Part shown: positions 34,356-45,984 of the stretch, piece by piece
Layout of the letters: each line of letters begins with the position of its first letter
How positions within the stretch are numbered: position 1 is the first letter of the stretch
From: Siphonodentalium dalli
Lineage: Eukaryota > Mollusca > Scaphopoda > Gadilida > Siphonodentaliidae
Assembly: GCA_032622095.1 (NCBI GenBank)
Contig: CP136063.1
Coordinates: 209,235,934 to 209,299,933, forward strand
Reading direction: 5' to 3'
Length of the DNA stretch: 64,000 nt
Made by a program: the position numbers and the translations under genes
Notes under the pieces: model-generated
Database searches by the model: none
What the model was told of the DNA's origin: nothing
What the model saw: only the letters and a program-made list of their open reading frames with translations

Positions 34356-34555
34356 GAGCGCGATGCGTATAATTCAAAAGTGAATTGCTTTCTCAGTTAC
34401 CGGAAGGAGGCAGCATTCCGGGCGGATGTAAAATGCGGACTTTAAGTTCGGCCGATACGGAACGGATCGTACCGAAAAACCGGAATGTCTGCCGGATGAC
34501 AGGATCAAAGAACCACATAAATCACCCCGAACCTTATCGGCCCTGGGTGCATTAT
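34356..34555 (-). repeat. Ngaro A1 repeat (5' end)
   Basis: A 200-bp terminal repeat, matched by A2 at 28975-29174. Outer end ..GGGTGCATTAT, followed on the plus strand by host TTCTG. Confidence 0.92.
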
Positions 34556-34681
34556 TTCTGTTTATGGCGGTTTTAACGGATGTGACTATTTTAACAGCAA
34601 TACCCACCATCAACGCTTACCGTATCTAACAAGATCCTCATGGACGTATTGATTTCTTCATCTTTTGTTGTGATGACCCGC

Positions 34682-36419
34682 TAAGGCCTAAAAAATATAT
34701 ACGTTTGTTTCCGCTAACCCGACCGACCCTATTTTAAACCGCCGACTCTAAACTTTTTATTTTGAGATTTTTTTTTTAAATATCTAAATCTCTATTATAA
34801 TGGAAGAAAACCAACATTGATATTTTTGTTGTTGGTAATTAAAACAAATTAGGCATAATTCCATTGTAATTTGTAACTATTATTAATTAATTCGTTGGAA
34901 TTACCGGTAGACGAGTGTGCAAGACCTACTTCCGGTATCGTTTCGTTATGAAATTGTCAATGCGTATGAAATAACTGCGGTACGTTTTTTCATTCAAAAT
35001 TTATTTGAACTTTGACAAGACAATCTATGATCCGAGAATGGGTTAATCCATTAATTATTGATGACTTCACCACTACAATATAAATACATTAACTATTTAA
35101 CCACAGCATAACATTTATTTCTACGAACATTTCATATTGGTACGTTGAATAGTGTCAAATAATGATCAAGTTTCCTATTTTCGTGGTACATATACATCGT
35201 TTTTATCATACAGTCACAATGGGCTTGATTCAGTGCAGCTTTAAACCTTCAGGTCTAACAAATATAGGGTTTCCACTTATCTAATTGAATTCAATTCAAT
35301 TTTATTGAATTTAGAACAAATATTGTTTAAAAAGCAAACTTTTTTTTCAAAGTTATTATTTTTTATTTTTTTTAGAAATTAGAAGCGCGGTGACTCAAAC
35401 CAATACACGTCCTCCCAAAGCCTCAGTAATTCATCTTAGAAGATTCCTCCTAGGTACTTAATTCAGCTTGGGCTATTTTTTTTGGACAAATGTTTACAAA
35501 CAGTCAGTTTCATATTTTTACCACGAAATGCCACCCCATACTATTATTTTGCCCTGTATGTTTTTTTAATTTTCCTAAAAATTCCACCACATACTATTAT
35601 TCCGCACGTATGTTTATTGGGCACTCACGAGGATTGTTGTATGCGCCGCATGCACCGGAATACGTCTGCAAGCCCCCCCCCCCCCCCCCCCAATAGTAAT
35701 AATATACGGTATATATATAAGCCCACCCACCAGCCCATATCCCACCACCCAGTGTCTTATGCGCCTGTGGCTATGGGAATATGCGCCGCAACCGCCCACA
35801 ATAATAATATATAATGTATCTTATGCGCCATAGAGTGTCTGCAATGGCCCACAATAATAATATATATAAGCGTCCGCGCCCACCATCTCATCCCACCACG
35901 CATAGTGTCTTATGCGGAATGCTAGTGACTTCGTCCCAAAATGGCGACCTCATTCCGATTTTATGGGATTTTACGAGATCACCGACAAGTGGGACGAGGT
36001 CGCCTTTTCGGGACAAAAATTGGTGGGACGAGAATGCAGTGGGACGAAGTCACTGGTCACCCTTATGCATCTGCGTCCCCGGGAATATGCACTGCAACTG
36101 CCCACAATAATGTGGGGAGTTTGATGCAGAAGTGAAACCTGCGTTACGGACATGTTATAAAACAGATAAAATGAATGTTATTGTCCCATTTTAGCTTTGT
36201 TATATCTCCCTGAGATTGTGTTTTTGTTTTATCTTTATGGGCTAAGCAAATTAGCAATAATATGGCCTGTAATGTCTAAAATTTCCTTAAATATGACACA
36301 GTGAATTGCATCCTGAAAAAATAAAAAGATTTAAAAAAAAAAAAATATTTGCCTACCTACCTACCCAATTATTTTTCAGTCCGTTAGCGGAAACAAACGT
36401 ATAATTTTGTTAGGCCTAA
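34682..36419. mobile_element. TIR-bounded non-coding element
   Basis: Left end TAAGGCCTAA..ACGTTTGTTTCCGCTAAC and right end the inverted GTTAGCGGAAACAAACGT..TTAGGCCTA. The interior has AT-rich sequence, a C homopolymer (about 35673-35692), degenerate repeats of GCCCACAATAATAATAT, and a nested hairpin AGTGACTTCGTCCCA (35924-35938) / TGGGACGAAGTCACT (36040-36054). No TSD recognised and no coding capacity. Confidence 0.5.
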
Positions 36420-37365
36420 TAGACTGCGGTGTCATAATCAAATGATACCATAACTCCACTACATGCAGTGGCCGTTTCAATACAACTGTGTATACCGTAT
36501 ACTACTGGTAATATCATAGTCATTACCGGGGTATCACCCTGTTTTTCAAGTCAATTACTTTGATTATAGTGGTATAATGCGCATGTCGGTCTACTATACA
36601 TCACTATAATATAGGATATGCATGTCGGTCTACTATAATATACTTAGTTTAAATGAAGTGTCTGCTTCTTTCTCTTTAATAAATGGTGGTGGTCTCTCAA
36701 CACTAGTGGAATTTCTGTTTTGAACCGAAAATTAGGTGGTCGCGGTCGAGTTTAACAGGTGATCGCCCATTGAAGTTGATATATAGAATATATATAATAT
36801 CGGTGAACAGAAAATGCGGTTGCAAATTGGATGTGGTCCACTCCCGCAAAAATCTCCCGGATGGCCATATTCAAAACTTAACAGGTCTGATAGTGCTGGT
36901 CAAAATGACAGGCACAAATCAGATTGTGTCTGTCATTTTGAATTTGTGCCTGTCAAATTCTGTTATCATATTTTACAGCAGATTTGATGATTAAAATAAT
37001 AGTCGTAGAGGCATAGACTAATTAAGTTGATTTCCAGTTCACTAATATCCTTGCCCATTGAAAGTGTAAACGTGGTTTACTAAGTATGCTGGTTGGTGAC
37101 TCTTAACATTGTGTGAAATATGAGACCATTACAGGGTATCCGCTACTATGGCAGGCTGGCCGTCCAGCAGCCTCATTCCCCTTCCCAACCTTGACATAAT
37201 ATAATATTGAAATCCAAGATGGCTGCTGATAGCCATGTTTTTAACGATTTCCGAAAAAAATTGATGGATCCCATCTAGAGGTCACCCTCAAGATCCATAT
37301 GAAGTTTGCAGATGATCGGATGAGAGATTTTACCTGAAGGGGGTGGTAACGGAAATTGTTGATGG
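36420..37365. other. Intron sequence
   Basis: Holds a GTCGGTCTACTATA repeat pair and a small hairpin near 36900-36955 (AAATGACAGGCACAAAT / ATTTGTGCCTGTCA). No exon. Confidence 0.35.
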
Positions 37366-37411
37366 ACGCACACACACACACACAGATGGATGGATGGATG
37401 GATGGACATCA
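37366..37411. repeat. CA and GGAT microsatellites
   Basis: An (AC)n run followed by (GATG)n. Confidence 0.85.
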
Positions 37412-37491
37412 ACCCATGGTAATAGCTCAAACTTTACCTCATTAAGTTGAGCTAAAAATGAACAATTTTGTTTATCTGGCCCTATACTCAC

Positions 37492-37617
37492 CATCACAAT
37501 TTCGATTATCTGCATTCAGGGTATAACCAGGATCACACGTGCAGTAGTAGGAGCTGAACGTATTGTGGCAGTTATGTTTTTGCCCACACGCTGTGTTGAC
37601 ATTACATTCATTAACAT
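37492..37617 (-). CDS. Calcium-binding EGF exon
   Basis: A 126-bp exon encoding a compact, canonical calcium-binding EGF domain: DVNECNVNTACGQ at the N-terminus (Asp contributed by the split codon), then HNCHNTFSSYYCTC, DPGYTLNADNRNC. All six cysteines and the aromatic and Gly positions of the cbEGF signature are present. The acceptor is TTTTCAG and the donor GTGAGT, phase 1-1. It is only 1.4 kb from the adjacent CCP exon. A 182-bp perfect-hairpin MITE begins 28 bp upstream of its acceptor, within the likely branch-point zone. Confidence 0.88.
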
Positions 37618-37644
37618 CTGAAAAAGCAGTAATGAAATTTCAAT

Positions 37645-37826
37645 GATAAATATGTGTTATATACACAATGTATTTGTATCGATTCATGTATCGCGACGAG
37701 GCTAGTTTTCGTGGCCATATAGCGACGAGGCGACCTTGGTCGCCGAGTCGCTATATGGCCACGAAAACTAGCTGAGTCGCGATACATGAATCGTTACAAA
37801 CACAGTGTGTATATAACACATTTATC
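37645..37826. mobile_element. 182-bp palindromic MITE next to EGF exon acceptor
   Basis: Arms of about 85 bp beginning GATAAATATGTGTTATATAC and mirrored as GTATATAACACATTTATC, with a CG-rich centre (GGCGACCTTGGTCGCC). It lies 28 bp upstream of the EGF exon acceptor. Confidence 0.75.
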
Positions 37827-38360
37827 TACCATTGGTGTGACAGAATCCACCGCACAAATTACATTTTAGGGGTTTCTTAAATGCCAAAACTGTTGAATTT
37901 GTGTCCGGCGATTAGGTTTCTTGAGTAAATTCTCCCAACCTGCAAAGGTATCTGTGTCACGCGATTAGCTCACTTTGCTAAATTCTCACGACCTGAAAGT
38001 TAACGGAAATTGTATTCAATGGACACAATCTCTTACACTTATAATAAATACTGAACAAATACATATTAGTTACTTTATGATATGTTATACCATAATACCC
38101 ATGATGGTAGGCAATCAAATAATGTTAAAACCTTGGAACTATTTGTTTATAGTACGCAAGAATATACGTTGGAATGTTGTTTTGATTTTGCACGCGATTG
38201 ATGTGACGTCAGTTCATTCATGATTTTGAACCAGTCAACGACGTCACGAGCGCCTTGTATCGCAACTGCAGTAACGATACAGATGTTTTTATCGCCAATG
38301 CGTTATCGCCAATTGTATCAGGGAATTTCGTAGGAAATGGTAGATAAAATAGAATATACT

Positions 38361-38770
38361 CAAGTCTGAGTTTATTGGGCCTGTCATTTGCAGAATGAGG
38401 TCCCCAGAGGGTGAATTTAGTGACGCATCACTAAATTCACCCTCTGAGGACCTTATTCTGCTTATGCATCAACTGCTATGGGAGACATAGACTCAGATTG
38501 AAGTTCCCAAATGGTGAATATTGTGATGTACACCCATTGGGAACCTCTATTGTGCAATGTGTCATCTGTCAATTTGGGGATATAGAGAAACTAAACTAAA
38601 AAAAATATATAGAATCTATGTGCAGAAGTTTCTATAGAAATTTGATAACAAAGAAACTTTCCAGAGATGAGGCCTAAGCAGAATGAGGTCCCCAGAGGGT
38701 GAATTTAGTGATGCTAGCCCGCTATGCTGAATAGCATCACTAAATTCACCATCTGGGGACATCATTCTGC
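38361..38770. mobile_element. Two hairpin MITEs of the GAGGTCCCCAGAGGGTG family
   Basis: 38361-38470 and 38670-38770 each fold as GTCCCCAGAGGGTGAATTTA with its inverse. The first is followed by a diverged extra arm to about 38560. Confidence 0.65.
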
Positions 38771-38785
38771 AAATAAGTGAGAGCT

Positions 38786-38894
38786 CAGTGAGAGCTTTCC
38801 GATGAATGGCAACAAGCCATATTTCCGACTAAATCCTGAAAAGCTACCCATAATTCTGCCGTGGTTAAGGAGTCGATTATTTAGGGCATTACTG
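38786..38894. mobile_element. Half copy of the 213-bp hairpin MITE
   Basis: Right arm only, GTGAGAGCTTTCC to GCATTACTG/TA, abutting the previous MITE. Confidence 0.7.
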
Positions 38895-38980
38895 TAACAT
38901 TACACTCATCCTGATCTGAAAATAGCAGAAATGGAATACCAGTGATAAAATAGGATAAAAGTACAATTATTTTCTATTAC

Positions 38981-39157
38981 CTTTGCAAGCAGGAACTACA
39001 TCCATGGTTTGGTTTGCCTCGCAAGTTGAAAATTGGTAGGTTGTAGGATCTGTTTCGAATCCAGAGTCACACTCCGCTTGTTCAGGGTTTCCCATATCAG
39101 TGAATTCCTCATTATTCCAGTTACCATTTTCTATCTTAGGAAGAGGACACTTCAATG
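38981..39157 (-). CDS. CCP/sushi exon with a duplicated acceptor upstream
   Basis: A 177-bp exon encoding a CCP-like module: LKCPLPKIENGNW, AECDSGFETD, STCEANQTMDVVPAC. Four cysteines are present, but the final Trp position is replaced. The acceptor is TTATTCACAG and the donor GTAATA, phase 1-1. Immediately upstream a 40-bp tandem duplication copies the acceptor plus the first bases of the exon (39146-39185 and 39186-39222), leaving a decoy acceptor 40 bp away that would shift the frame if used. Confidence 0.8.
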
Positions 39158-39222
39158 CTGTGAATAAGAAAATGAATCATAAGATGACACTTCAGTGCTG
39201 TGAATAAGGAAATGAATCATGA

Positions 39223-39834
39223 GGCGAGAACATTTATATATCTTGGTTTACGGAACCGAAATACCAAATTTTCAGAAAATTTAAAACAAAATAAAATTCC
39301 AAATTGTTCAAATAATTTTTCACACTGATTATAATAATCGACAAATGATATAAAATTTTAAAAAATTATATTTTCTTTTGGAAAGAAGTGGAGCGACTCA
39401 GTTATGAACATCAATAAAACATCGTGAAATGTCAGCAATAGTCCGGAATAGAACTGCGGTACGTTATAATTAAAGTAAGCGAAACGATATAAATGGGACC
39501 GACAACTCTGTATGCTTCCTGTTAGCAACATATAAATCAATTTTTGAAATGTCAGTTAAAACATATACATGTATTAAAATGTCAACCTCCTTTCTAGATA
39601 ACACACCTACTACTTATATGTGCATATTTGTTTTACAGAGGGGAAGCCTTTTCAACCGAATTAAATGTGGATATATTTTTTATTTTCTCCTGCCCAATTC
39701 TGTGATGGGAATGAATAAATAAAAAAAATTGATAAGGCAAAAAAGTTTTTTTGATTCTCAGGCAATTTTTTTTGAGAATCGACGAGGGAGCGAGGGTTTT
39801 TTTTTTTTTTTTTTTTTATGGGGATATTATATAG
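39223..39834. other. Intron sequence
   Basis: No exon recognised. It ends in a T homopolymer near 39797-39818. Confidence 0.35.
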
Positions 39835-40681
39835 TTAGCATGGGTTATTATGCCTTCCCAGGTTAAGAAAATGTAAGGAGAATATTGTTTTGATATAAAC
39901 TAATGTATTCCACTATAAAAATTGGCCAATTATCACATTGTACTACCCGTACATCAAATCTGGAATAAAGAATTACATAAATATATGACATTGTACTCTC
40001 CGTACATCATATAGGGATTTACCAGAATGATATATATGTACAATGAATATTTCAATTTACTGTTGTTGATATATTTGATATATGTATGTACCTTTTTATA
40101 GTATATATCTATCTATATACTTTAATATTTAACCATCTAAACTATAGTAACTATACATGCTAGCCATAAAAACTTCAAATAATATTATATTAAACCAGCA
40201 TACACATCGCCAATACGCACCATATTACTTTCCTGTTTGCATTCCCGAAATTGGAAATCTCAGAATTGTTTACGAAAAGTGGGTTATCTACCTTGCCGAA
40301 ATATTTGAACATTACATTCCGCCGTTCCGGTGCGTTATGCGTCCGTAATTTTGTACGCAGAGGTGACCATTTAGCAACGTCCAATTTATACCAACCAACC
40401 ATTTGACTTAATAAACTTGGGGTTCGGGCAGCTTGTGGTGACAATATACCTGGTAGTTATCGTTGCCTAGTGTCTGTTTTTGAATACCAACACATACATC
40501 ATTGTATGTCTATCATATTCGATGTTGAAACATAACTAATTTCCATTTCTAGTTTCCTATTTTCTTGTTACCATTTGACAGCATTGGTCAAAAATCGTAA
40601 TAAAATGGTTCAACGCGGGCCTTTTTCCAGACGCAGCTATGCCCGAGAATCAAAACACTTTTTTTTTTTGGCCTAAACCAT
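39835..40681. repeat. Diverged segmental duplicate (partner 58600-59335)
   Basis: Shares ordered blocks with 58600-59335: GGGTTATTATGCCTTCCCAGG, GATATAAACTAAT, GTAGTTATCGTTGCCTA-like, ATAACTAATTTCCAT and a final GAGAATCAAAAC..TTTTTTTGGCCT. The match stops where the LINE begins. Confidence 0.7.
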
Positions 40682-40773
40682 ATTTTATTTTTATTTTTTC
40701 CCCTCCTCCGACCCGATTTCTTCGCAGAAAAATCAGTATTAAAACCAATAAATTAAAAATCTCTGGCCTGTTT

Positions 40774-42478
40774 ATGGAACATAAATCACATACAGGAGAT
40801 ACAACTCAAGAGTCAACGGCAAAAGATTTAAAAACAGTGTGTAGATTGTGCACAGAAGACATTAAACCTGTTTCCAGTGGTATAAAATGTCCAATGTGTA
40901 AATTTCATTATCACACGAAGTACCAAAGTATCACAGCGGCAGACCAGAAGTTTCTACAAAAAAAGTCAGCCGGAATGTTTTGGCTGTGTGAACCATGCCG
41001 GAGTAAAATTAACGACCCGGACACAGATTTGCGGACAGAAGTGAGAGAAATCAGAGAAACACTAACAACTCTTGTGACAAGAGGTGGCATCAGAGATGCT
41101 GTGTCTCGTTTTCGGTGGCTTACCGCCGGTGGCTACCGCCAATTGGTGTGCATCATTTTCGGTAGACTAATTAACAGGTAAAATCGAAAAATGACTAATT
41201 AAGGGCCATAACTCTATCAAATTTTATCGGGCCAGGCTGGTTTTCGAACTCGTCCGAAATATTCTTGGCAAGTATGTCTATTCCAAATTTTAAACAAATC
41301 GGAGGACGTTTGTTGAAGTTATCGCGCTAACGAGCTAAAAATTCACGAAAAATGACTAATTAAGGGCCATAACTCTATCAAATTTTATTCGGCCAGGCTG
41401 GTTTTCGAACTCGTCCAGGATATTATTGGAAGACACTTATATAACAAATTTTAGTTGAATCGGATGACGTTTGTTGAAGTTATCGCGCTAACGAGCTGAA
41501 AATTCGTACAAAATGACTACTTAAGGACCATAACTCTATCAAATTTTATCGGACCAGGCCGGTTTTCGAACTCGACCGAGATATTCTTGGGAGACACCTA
41601 TATACCAAATTTCAATCAAATCGGATAACGTTTGTTGAAGTTATCGCGCTAACGAGCTGAAAATTCGTGAAAAATGACTAATTAAGGACCAAAACTCTAT
41701 CAAATTTTACCGGACCAGGCCGGTTTTCGAACTCGTCCGAGATATTCTTGGGAGACACCTATATACCAAATTTCAATCAAATCGGATAACGTTTGTTGAA
41801 GTTATCGCGCTAACGAGCTGAAAATTCGTGAAAAATGACTAATTAAGGGCCATAACTCTATCAAATTTTATCGGACCAGGCCGGTTTTCGAACTCGTCCG
41901 AGATATTCTTGGGAGACACCTATATACCAAATTTCAATCAAATCGGATAACGTTTGTTGAAGTTATCGCGCTAACGAGCTGAAAATTCGTGAAAAATGAC
42001 TAATTAAGGGCCATAACTCTATCAAATTTTATCGGACCAGGCCGGTTTTCGAACTCGTCCGAGATATTCTTGGGAGACACCTATATACCAAATTTCAATC
42101 AAATCGGATAACGTTTGTTGAAGTTATCGCACTAACGAGCTGAAAACAAGTCCCAGCGAGGTGTTAGGATGGTACAGACTTGGAAAAAGAATTGCTGGAA
42201 AACGGAAGCCGATAAAGGTTATCCTCAAAACAGAAGAAATTCGCGATAGTCTGTTATCGAAAGCATTAAAACACAATAAAGCGGACACGAAAACGTCATC
42301 GCAAGACAAGGTGTATATGAATCCTGATTATACCCGCTCAGAAAATGCTTACAGAAAGAAACTACGGGAAGAATTAAAAGCAAAGAAGGATGCATTTCCA
42401 GATGAAAAATGGGAGATAAAAAGCGACAAGATTGTACAAACGAGAAATAGAAGAGGAGAAGTAAAGAACCAAGAATGA
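40774..42478 (+). pseudogene. LINE ORF1, split by a satellite array
   Basis: The N-terminal part (to about 41100) contains the Cys/His zinc finger CRLC..CPMC..HYH..WLCEPC, a PHD-type pattern typical of CR1-group ORF1 proteins, which bind RNA. After the satellite (41189-42150) coding resumes with WYRLGKRIAGKRKPIKVIL, the conserved block of the ORF1 C-terminal part, and ends at 42478. The interruption adds about 1 kb with stops, so no full ORF1 protein can be made. Confidence 0.75.
41189..42150 (+). repeat. 161-bp satellite, 6 copies, inside LINE ORF1
   Basis: The start motif AAATGACTAATTAAGGGCCA recurs at about 41189, 41349, 41510, 41671, 41832 and 41993, a period of 160-161 bp, with the last copies almost identical. 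It shares the GGGCCATAACTC core with single units elsewhere in the window. Confidence 0.92.
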
Positions 42479-42540
42479 CGGGCACAAGGATCGACTGGAT
42501 TTGAATCTGAAGTAAATGATGAACAAAAACAAAATGTTTA

Positions 42541-43470
42541 TGGAAAAATTTTGTACACAAATGCTGATAGCATATCAAACAAGTTAAGTGAACTGTTATT
42601 AACAATTAAAGATATCAACCCTATCACAATTTGTGTTACAGAATATCTACCGAAATATTCGAAAACTAAAATACAAACAAGTGAATTACAAATACCCGGA
42701 TATGATCTGTTCCAAAACTGTAATCCCAAGAGGGGAGTATTATTATACATGTATACTCAAATTTCACTAAAAGCCCGGATGCGTTCACCGATTGAAGGGG
42801 ACATAAATTTCGAGGAATCAGTCTGGTGTGAATGGGGAAAGTGCAACACATGAGAAAATTACAATTGGTTGCATCTACAGAAGCCCAAATTCAACAGGAG
42901 AAAATAACAAAAAACTATTAAGTCTGATTAAAAATATAAACACAGCCGCAGCCAAAAATATAATAATAATTGGTGATTTCAATTTTCCTGATATAATCTG
43001 GAATGATAACATGCATGGAACATCCACAAATGAAGAGGAAATCGAATTCATCAGTGAGATAGAAGACAAGTTTCTGTTACAATTTGTGACAGAACCAACA
43101 CGACACAGAGAAAACCAAAAAGAAAATGTCCTTGACCTTGTCTTCAGAAATAATTCTGAAATTGTTAGAGAAATATGTCACCTACCGCCTCTCGGTAAAA
43201 GTGACCATGACATTCTTGAAATAAAAATTCACGAGGATCTTATATCGAGAAATTACAACAATAAGAAACACAGAAAACTCAGATTTGACAAGGCCGATTT
43301 TGACAGTAATAGACTGGGGAACAGAACTAATTGAGGGTAACATTCAGAATGCCTGGAAAGAATTCTACAAATTCGCAGACGAACTCATAGTGAATCACGT
43401 ACCGGTCTATTCATATAAAGAGCGAAAAACAAACAAAAACATCCTTGGATGGATAAGGACACCATTTTGA
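42541..43470 (+). pseudogene. LINE ORF2, endonuclease part
   Basis: Begins ILYTNADSISNKLSEL, the usual start of APE-type endonucleases in CR1/L2 LINEs. A frameshift near 42850 leads to GCIYRSPNS, IIIIGDFNFPDIIW and a later KSDHDI block carrying the catalytic Asp/Asn and His positions. Further frameshifts follow near 43310 and after 43470. It nicks target DNA in intact elements; here it is broken. Confidence 0.8.
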
Positions 43471-43481
43471 AAGTAAGAGAG

Positions 43482-45367
43482 AAAAGAAAGGCTTAACGAC
43501 GATACAGAAAAAATAGAACAAATGAAAACTATGAGACATACAAGAAAGCGCGAGAAAACTCAAACAAGATGTTAAAGGATACCAGAAAGAAATATGAACG
43601 CAAATTGTCATCAGAGTGCCAAACTAGTCCCAAACTTTTCTGGAATTACGTGAAGTCAAAAAGTAAACTGAGACAAGATGTGCCAGATCTGCGTTGTCCT
43701 AAATCTGGAAAGTTGGTGAGTCAAGACAAAGAAAGGTCGGAAATTATGAATAACTATTTTGGGAGCGTCTTTACGAAGGAAAACTTGACAGAAACACCCA
43801 GGGCGACTATAAAAAATAACAGAACATTCTCAACGGATTTACAAGTCACACCAGAAGCAGTGAGATACAAGCCGGCTGGCCTGAATGTAACAAAAATTCT
43901 GGGACCGGACAATATTCCAGCACGTTTTCTAAAGGAGTTGGCCTCAGAATTGTGCACCACTTTGTATCCTATTTAATCGATCGATGGAAGAAGGAGTACT
44001 TCCGGAAACTTGGAGAGACGCCACGGTCACATGCACATACGAGAAGGGGTCACACATGGAACCGGGGAACTATAGACCCGTAAGCCTGACTTGCATTCTA
44101 TGTAAAGTAATGGAAACATTCGTCAAGGACGCTATAATAAACCACATGGAATGCAATAAGCTGTTTACTCCATGTCAACACGGTTTCAGGAAAACGCGGT
44201 TCTGTAAAACACAGCTGTTAGAATGCGTTGAACATATCTCTTCGGAGTTAGATAAAAGTAATCTGGTAGATGTAATCTACTTAGATTTCAAGAAAGAATT
44301 TTGACTCAGTGCCAGATCAACGGCTAATTCAAAAGCTGTCATCATACGGGATTCAGGATACGATTCTGTCATGGGTAAAGTCTTTCCTGGATGAAAGGAA
44401 GCAGTGCGTAAGGATAAATTCTACTTTCTCTTCGTGGCAAAATGTGACGAGCGGCGTCCCACAGGGAAGTGTTCTGGGACCCGCGTTATTCCTTATTTTC
44501 ATCAACGATCTGCCAGAATCTGTAGAATGTTTGTGTAAAATCTTCGCTGATGATACCAAGTTGATTGTAAATCCATTCAAATGTGATATGCAGAAATGCA
44601 TAGATAATGTGTGCAAATGGTCTAAAGATTGGCAGCTACATTTCAATTCCTCAAAAATCCATATTCTACATTTTGGACACAACAACCCAAAAATTCCTTA
44701 TGTGATGACAGATAATTCAAACAGGCCACCTGTTATGCAATCTGAATGTGAACGAGATCTGGGAGTAATGTTCGACGACAAGCTGAAATTTAATCTTCAC
44801 GTTGATGCAATCGTCGCAAAAGCAAACCAAAGTTTGGGAGTAATAAATAGTACCTTCTGCGATATAGATTCATCTGTCTTCAAAAAACTCTATACAACCA
44901 TGGTTCGACCTATTCTGGAATATTGTGATGTCGCATGGAAGCCATACTTTATGGGATTATTACATAAGTTAGATAAGTTACAGAGGAGAGCAACAAGAAT
45001 GGTACCAAGTCTCAGGAAGTATAGTTACGACATGAGACTGCTAATACTGAACTTGCCTTAGATTAAATACAGGCTACTTAGAGCAGACATGATTGAAACT
45101 TATAAAGTGTTAACGGAAATGTACAACATAGACCCGACACAGTTCTTTAAATACAACACCTATGCTGGAACACGTGGACACGAACTCAAACTACAAGTGG
45201 AGCATAAATCTAAAGATGTGCAGAAGTTCACATTCTCACAGAGAGTATGCTCAGAATGGAATAGCCTACCCGCTCATGTAGTTAAATTGCCCACATTAAC
45301 ACATTTCATTGAACACATTGACTTTCATCTAGCACCACGAAGGTTCATACATGACCTCAAGGACTAA
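43482..45367 (+). pseudogene. LINE ORF2, reverse transcriptase part
   Basis: RT motifs in order across several frames: NYRPVSLTCILCKVME, HGFRKTR, VIYLDFKKEF (normally AFDxV), GVPQGSVLGPALF, the catalytic IFADDTKLI, then WQLHFNSSK and a C-terminal domain to 45367. Frame changes occur near 43976 and 44300, and there is a TAG at 45059-45061. The FADD box is intact. Confidence 0.85.
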
Positions 45368-45804
45368 ATTTGGCATACATCATAATCGGATAATTCCAGG
45401 ACGATCCGAATACGTAATGCCAAACATGGAATATGAACAATATGCTAGTTTTATATATCTTCTTTTTCTATTTGTATCATTGGAACCATAAAACCAAACT
45501 GGATTTGTTTCAATAAATTATACATACATACAAACATAATTACATTTCAGCCTGCAACTTAATATATTCGTCTTTCTGCCATCTATTCATATTACCTAAT
45601 ATATACCTAAGTTTAACATCACAGCATTTGGCAAATAAAGAAAAGACCAAAGTTACTTGTTACATCTGAATAAACGAAGCAATTCAGGAGAGAGTGCATG
45701 GTTTCAAAAAACAACTACATACTAGTAAGATTTTGGGCAATATGACTTGTGGGACATAAGGCCATTAAAATAACTACCTTCTCCGGCATTTATTGGAGAT
45801 AACT

Positions 45805-45898
45805 GGATGAGGCAACAAGCCATATTTCCGACAAAATCCTGAAAAGTTACCCATATTTTCTGCTGTGGTTAATGAGTCGATTATTTAGGGCATTACTG
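45805..45898. mobile_element. Half copy of the 213-bp hairpin MITE
   Basis: Right arm from GGCAACAAGCC to GGCATTACTG/TA. Confidence 0.7.
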
Positions 45899-45984
45899 TA
45901 ATATCCTTCAATTTTCCAAGCAAGCTATCCTCCAATGTATTTACCCATTTTAACTTTGAATGTTCGTATGAACACAAATTTCAC

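Larger units (their letters stand above)
28343..34555 (-). mobile_element. Ngaro-like (DIRS order) tyrosine-recombinase retrotransposon, apparently intact
   Basis: A 6.2-kb element on the minus strand. In sense order: A1 repeat (34555-34356), gag, RT-RNase H, tyrosine recombinase, SGNH hydrolase, B1 (29573-29170), A2 (29174-28975), a 228-bp unique spacer, B2 (28746-28343). This A1-ORFs-B1-A2-B2 split-direct-repeat layout, a YR instead of a DDE integrase, and the hydrolase ORF are hallmarks of Ngaro elements. All four ORFs are open and overlap or abut, and repeat pairs have identical lengths (200 bp and 404 bp), implying recent activity. It lies in an intron in the same orientation as the host gene. 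Confidence 0.92.
40682..45540 (+). mobile_element. Decayed CR1/L2-like (Jockey superfamily) LINE
   Basis: ORF1 with a PHD-like zinc finger, ORF2 with APE-type endonuclease and reverse transcriptase, then AATAAA (45512-45517) and a short ATACATACATAC 3' tail. Several frameshifts and an in-frame TAG at 45059-45061 make it inactive. A 161-bp satellite array splits ORF1. It lies antisense in an intron of the CCP/EGF gene. Confidence 0.85.
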
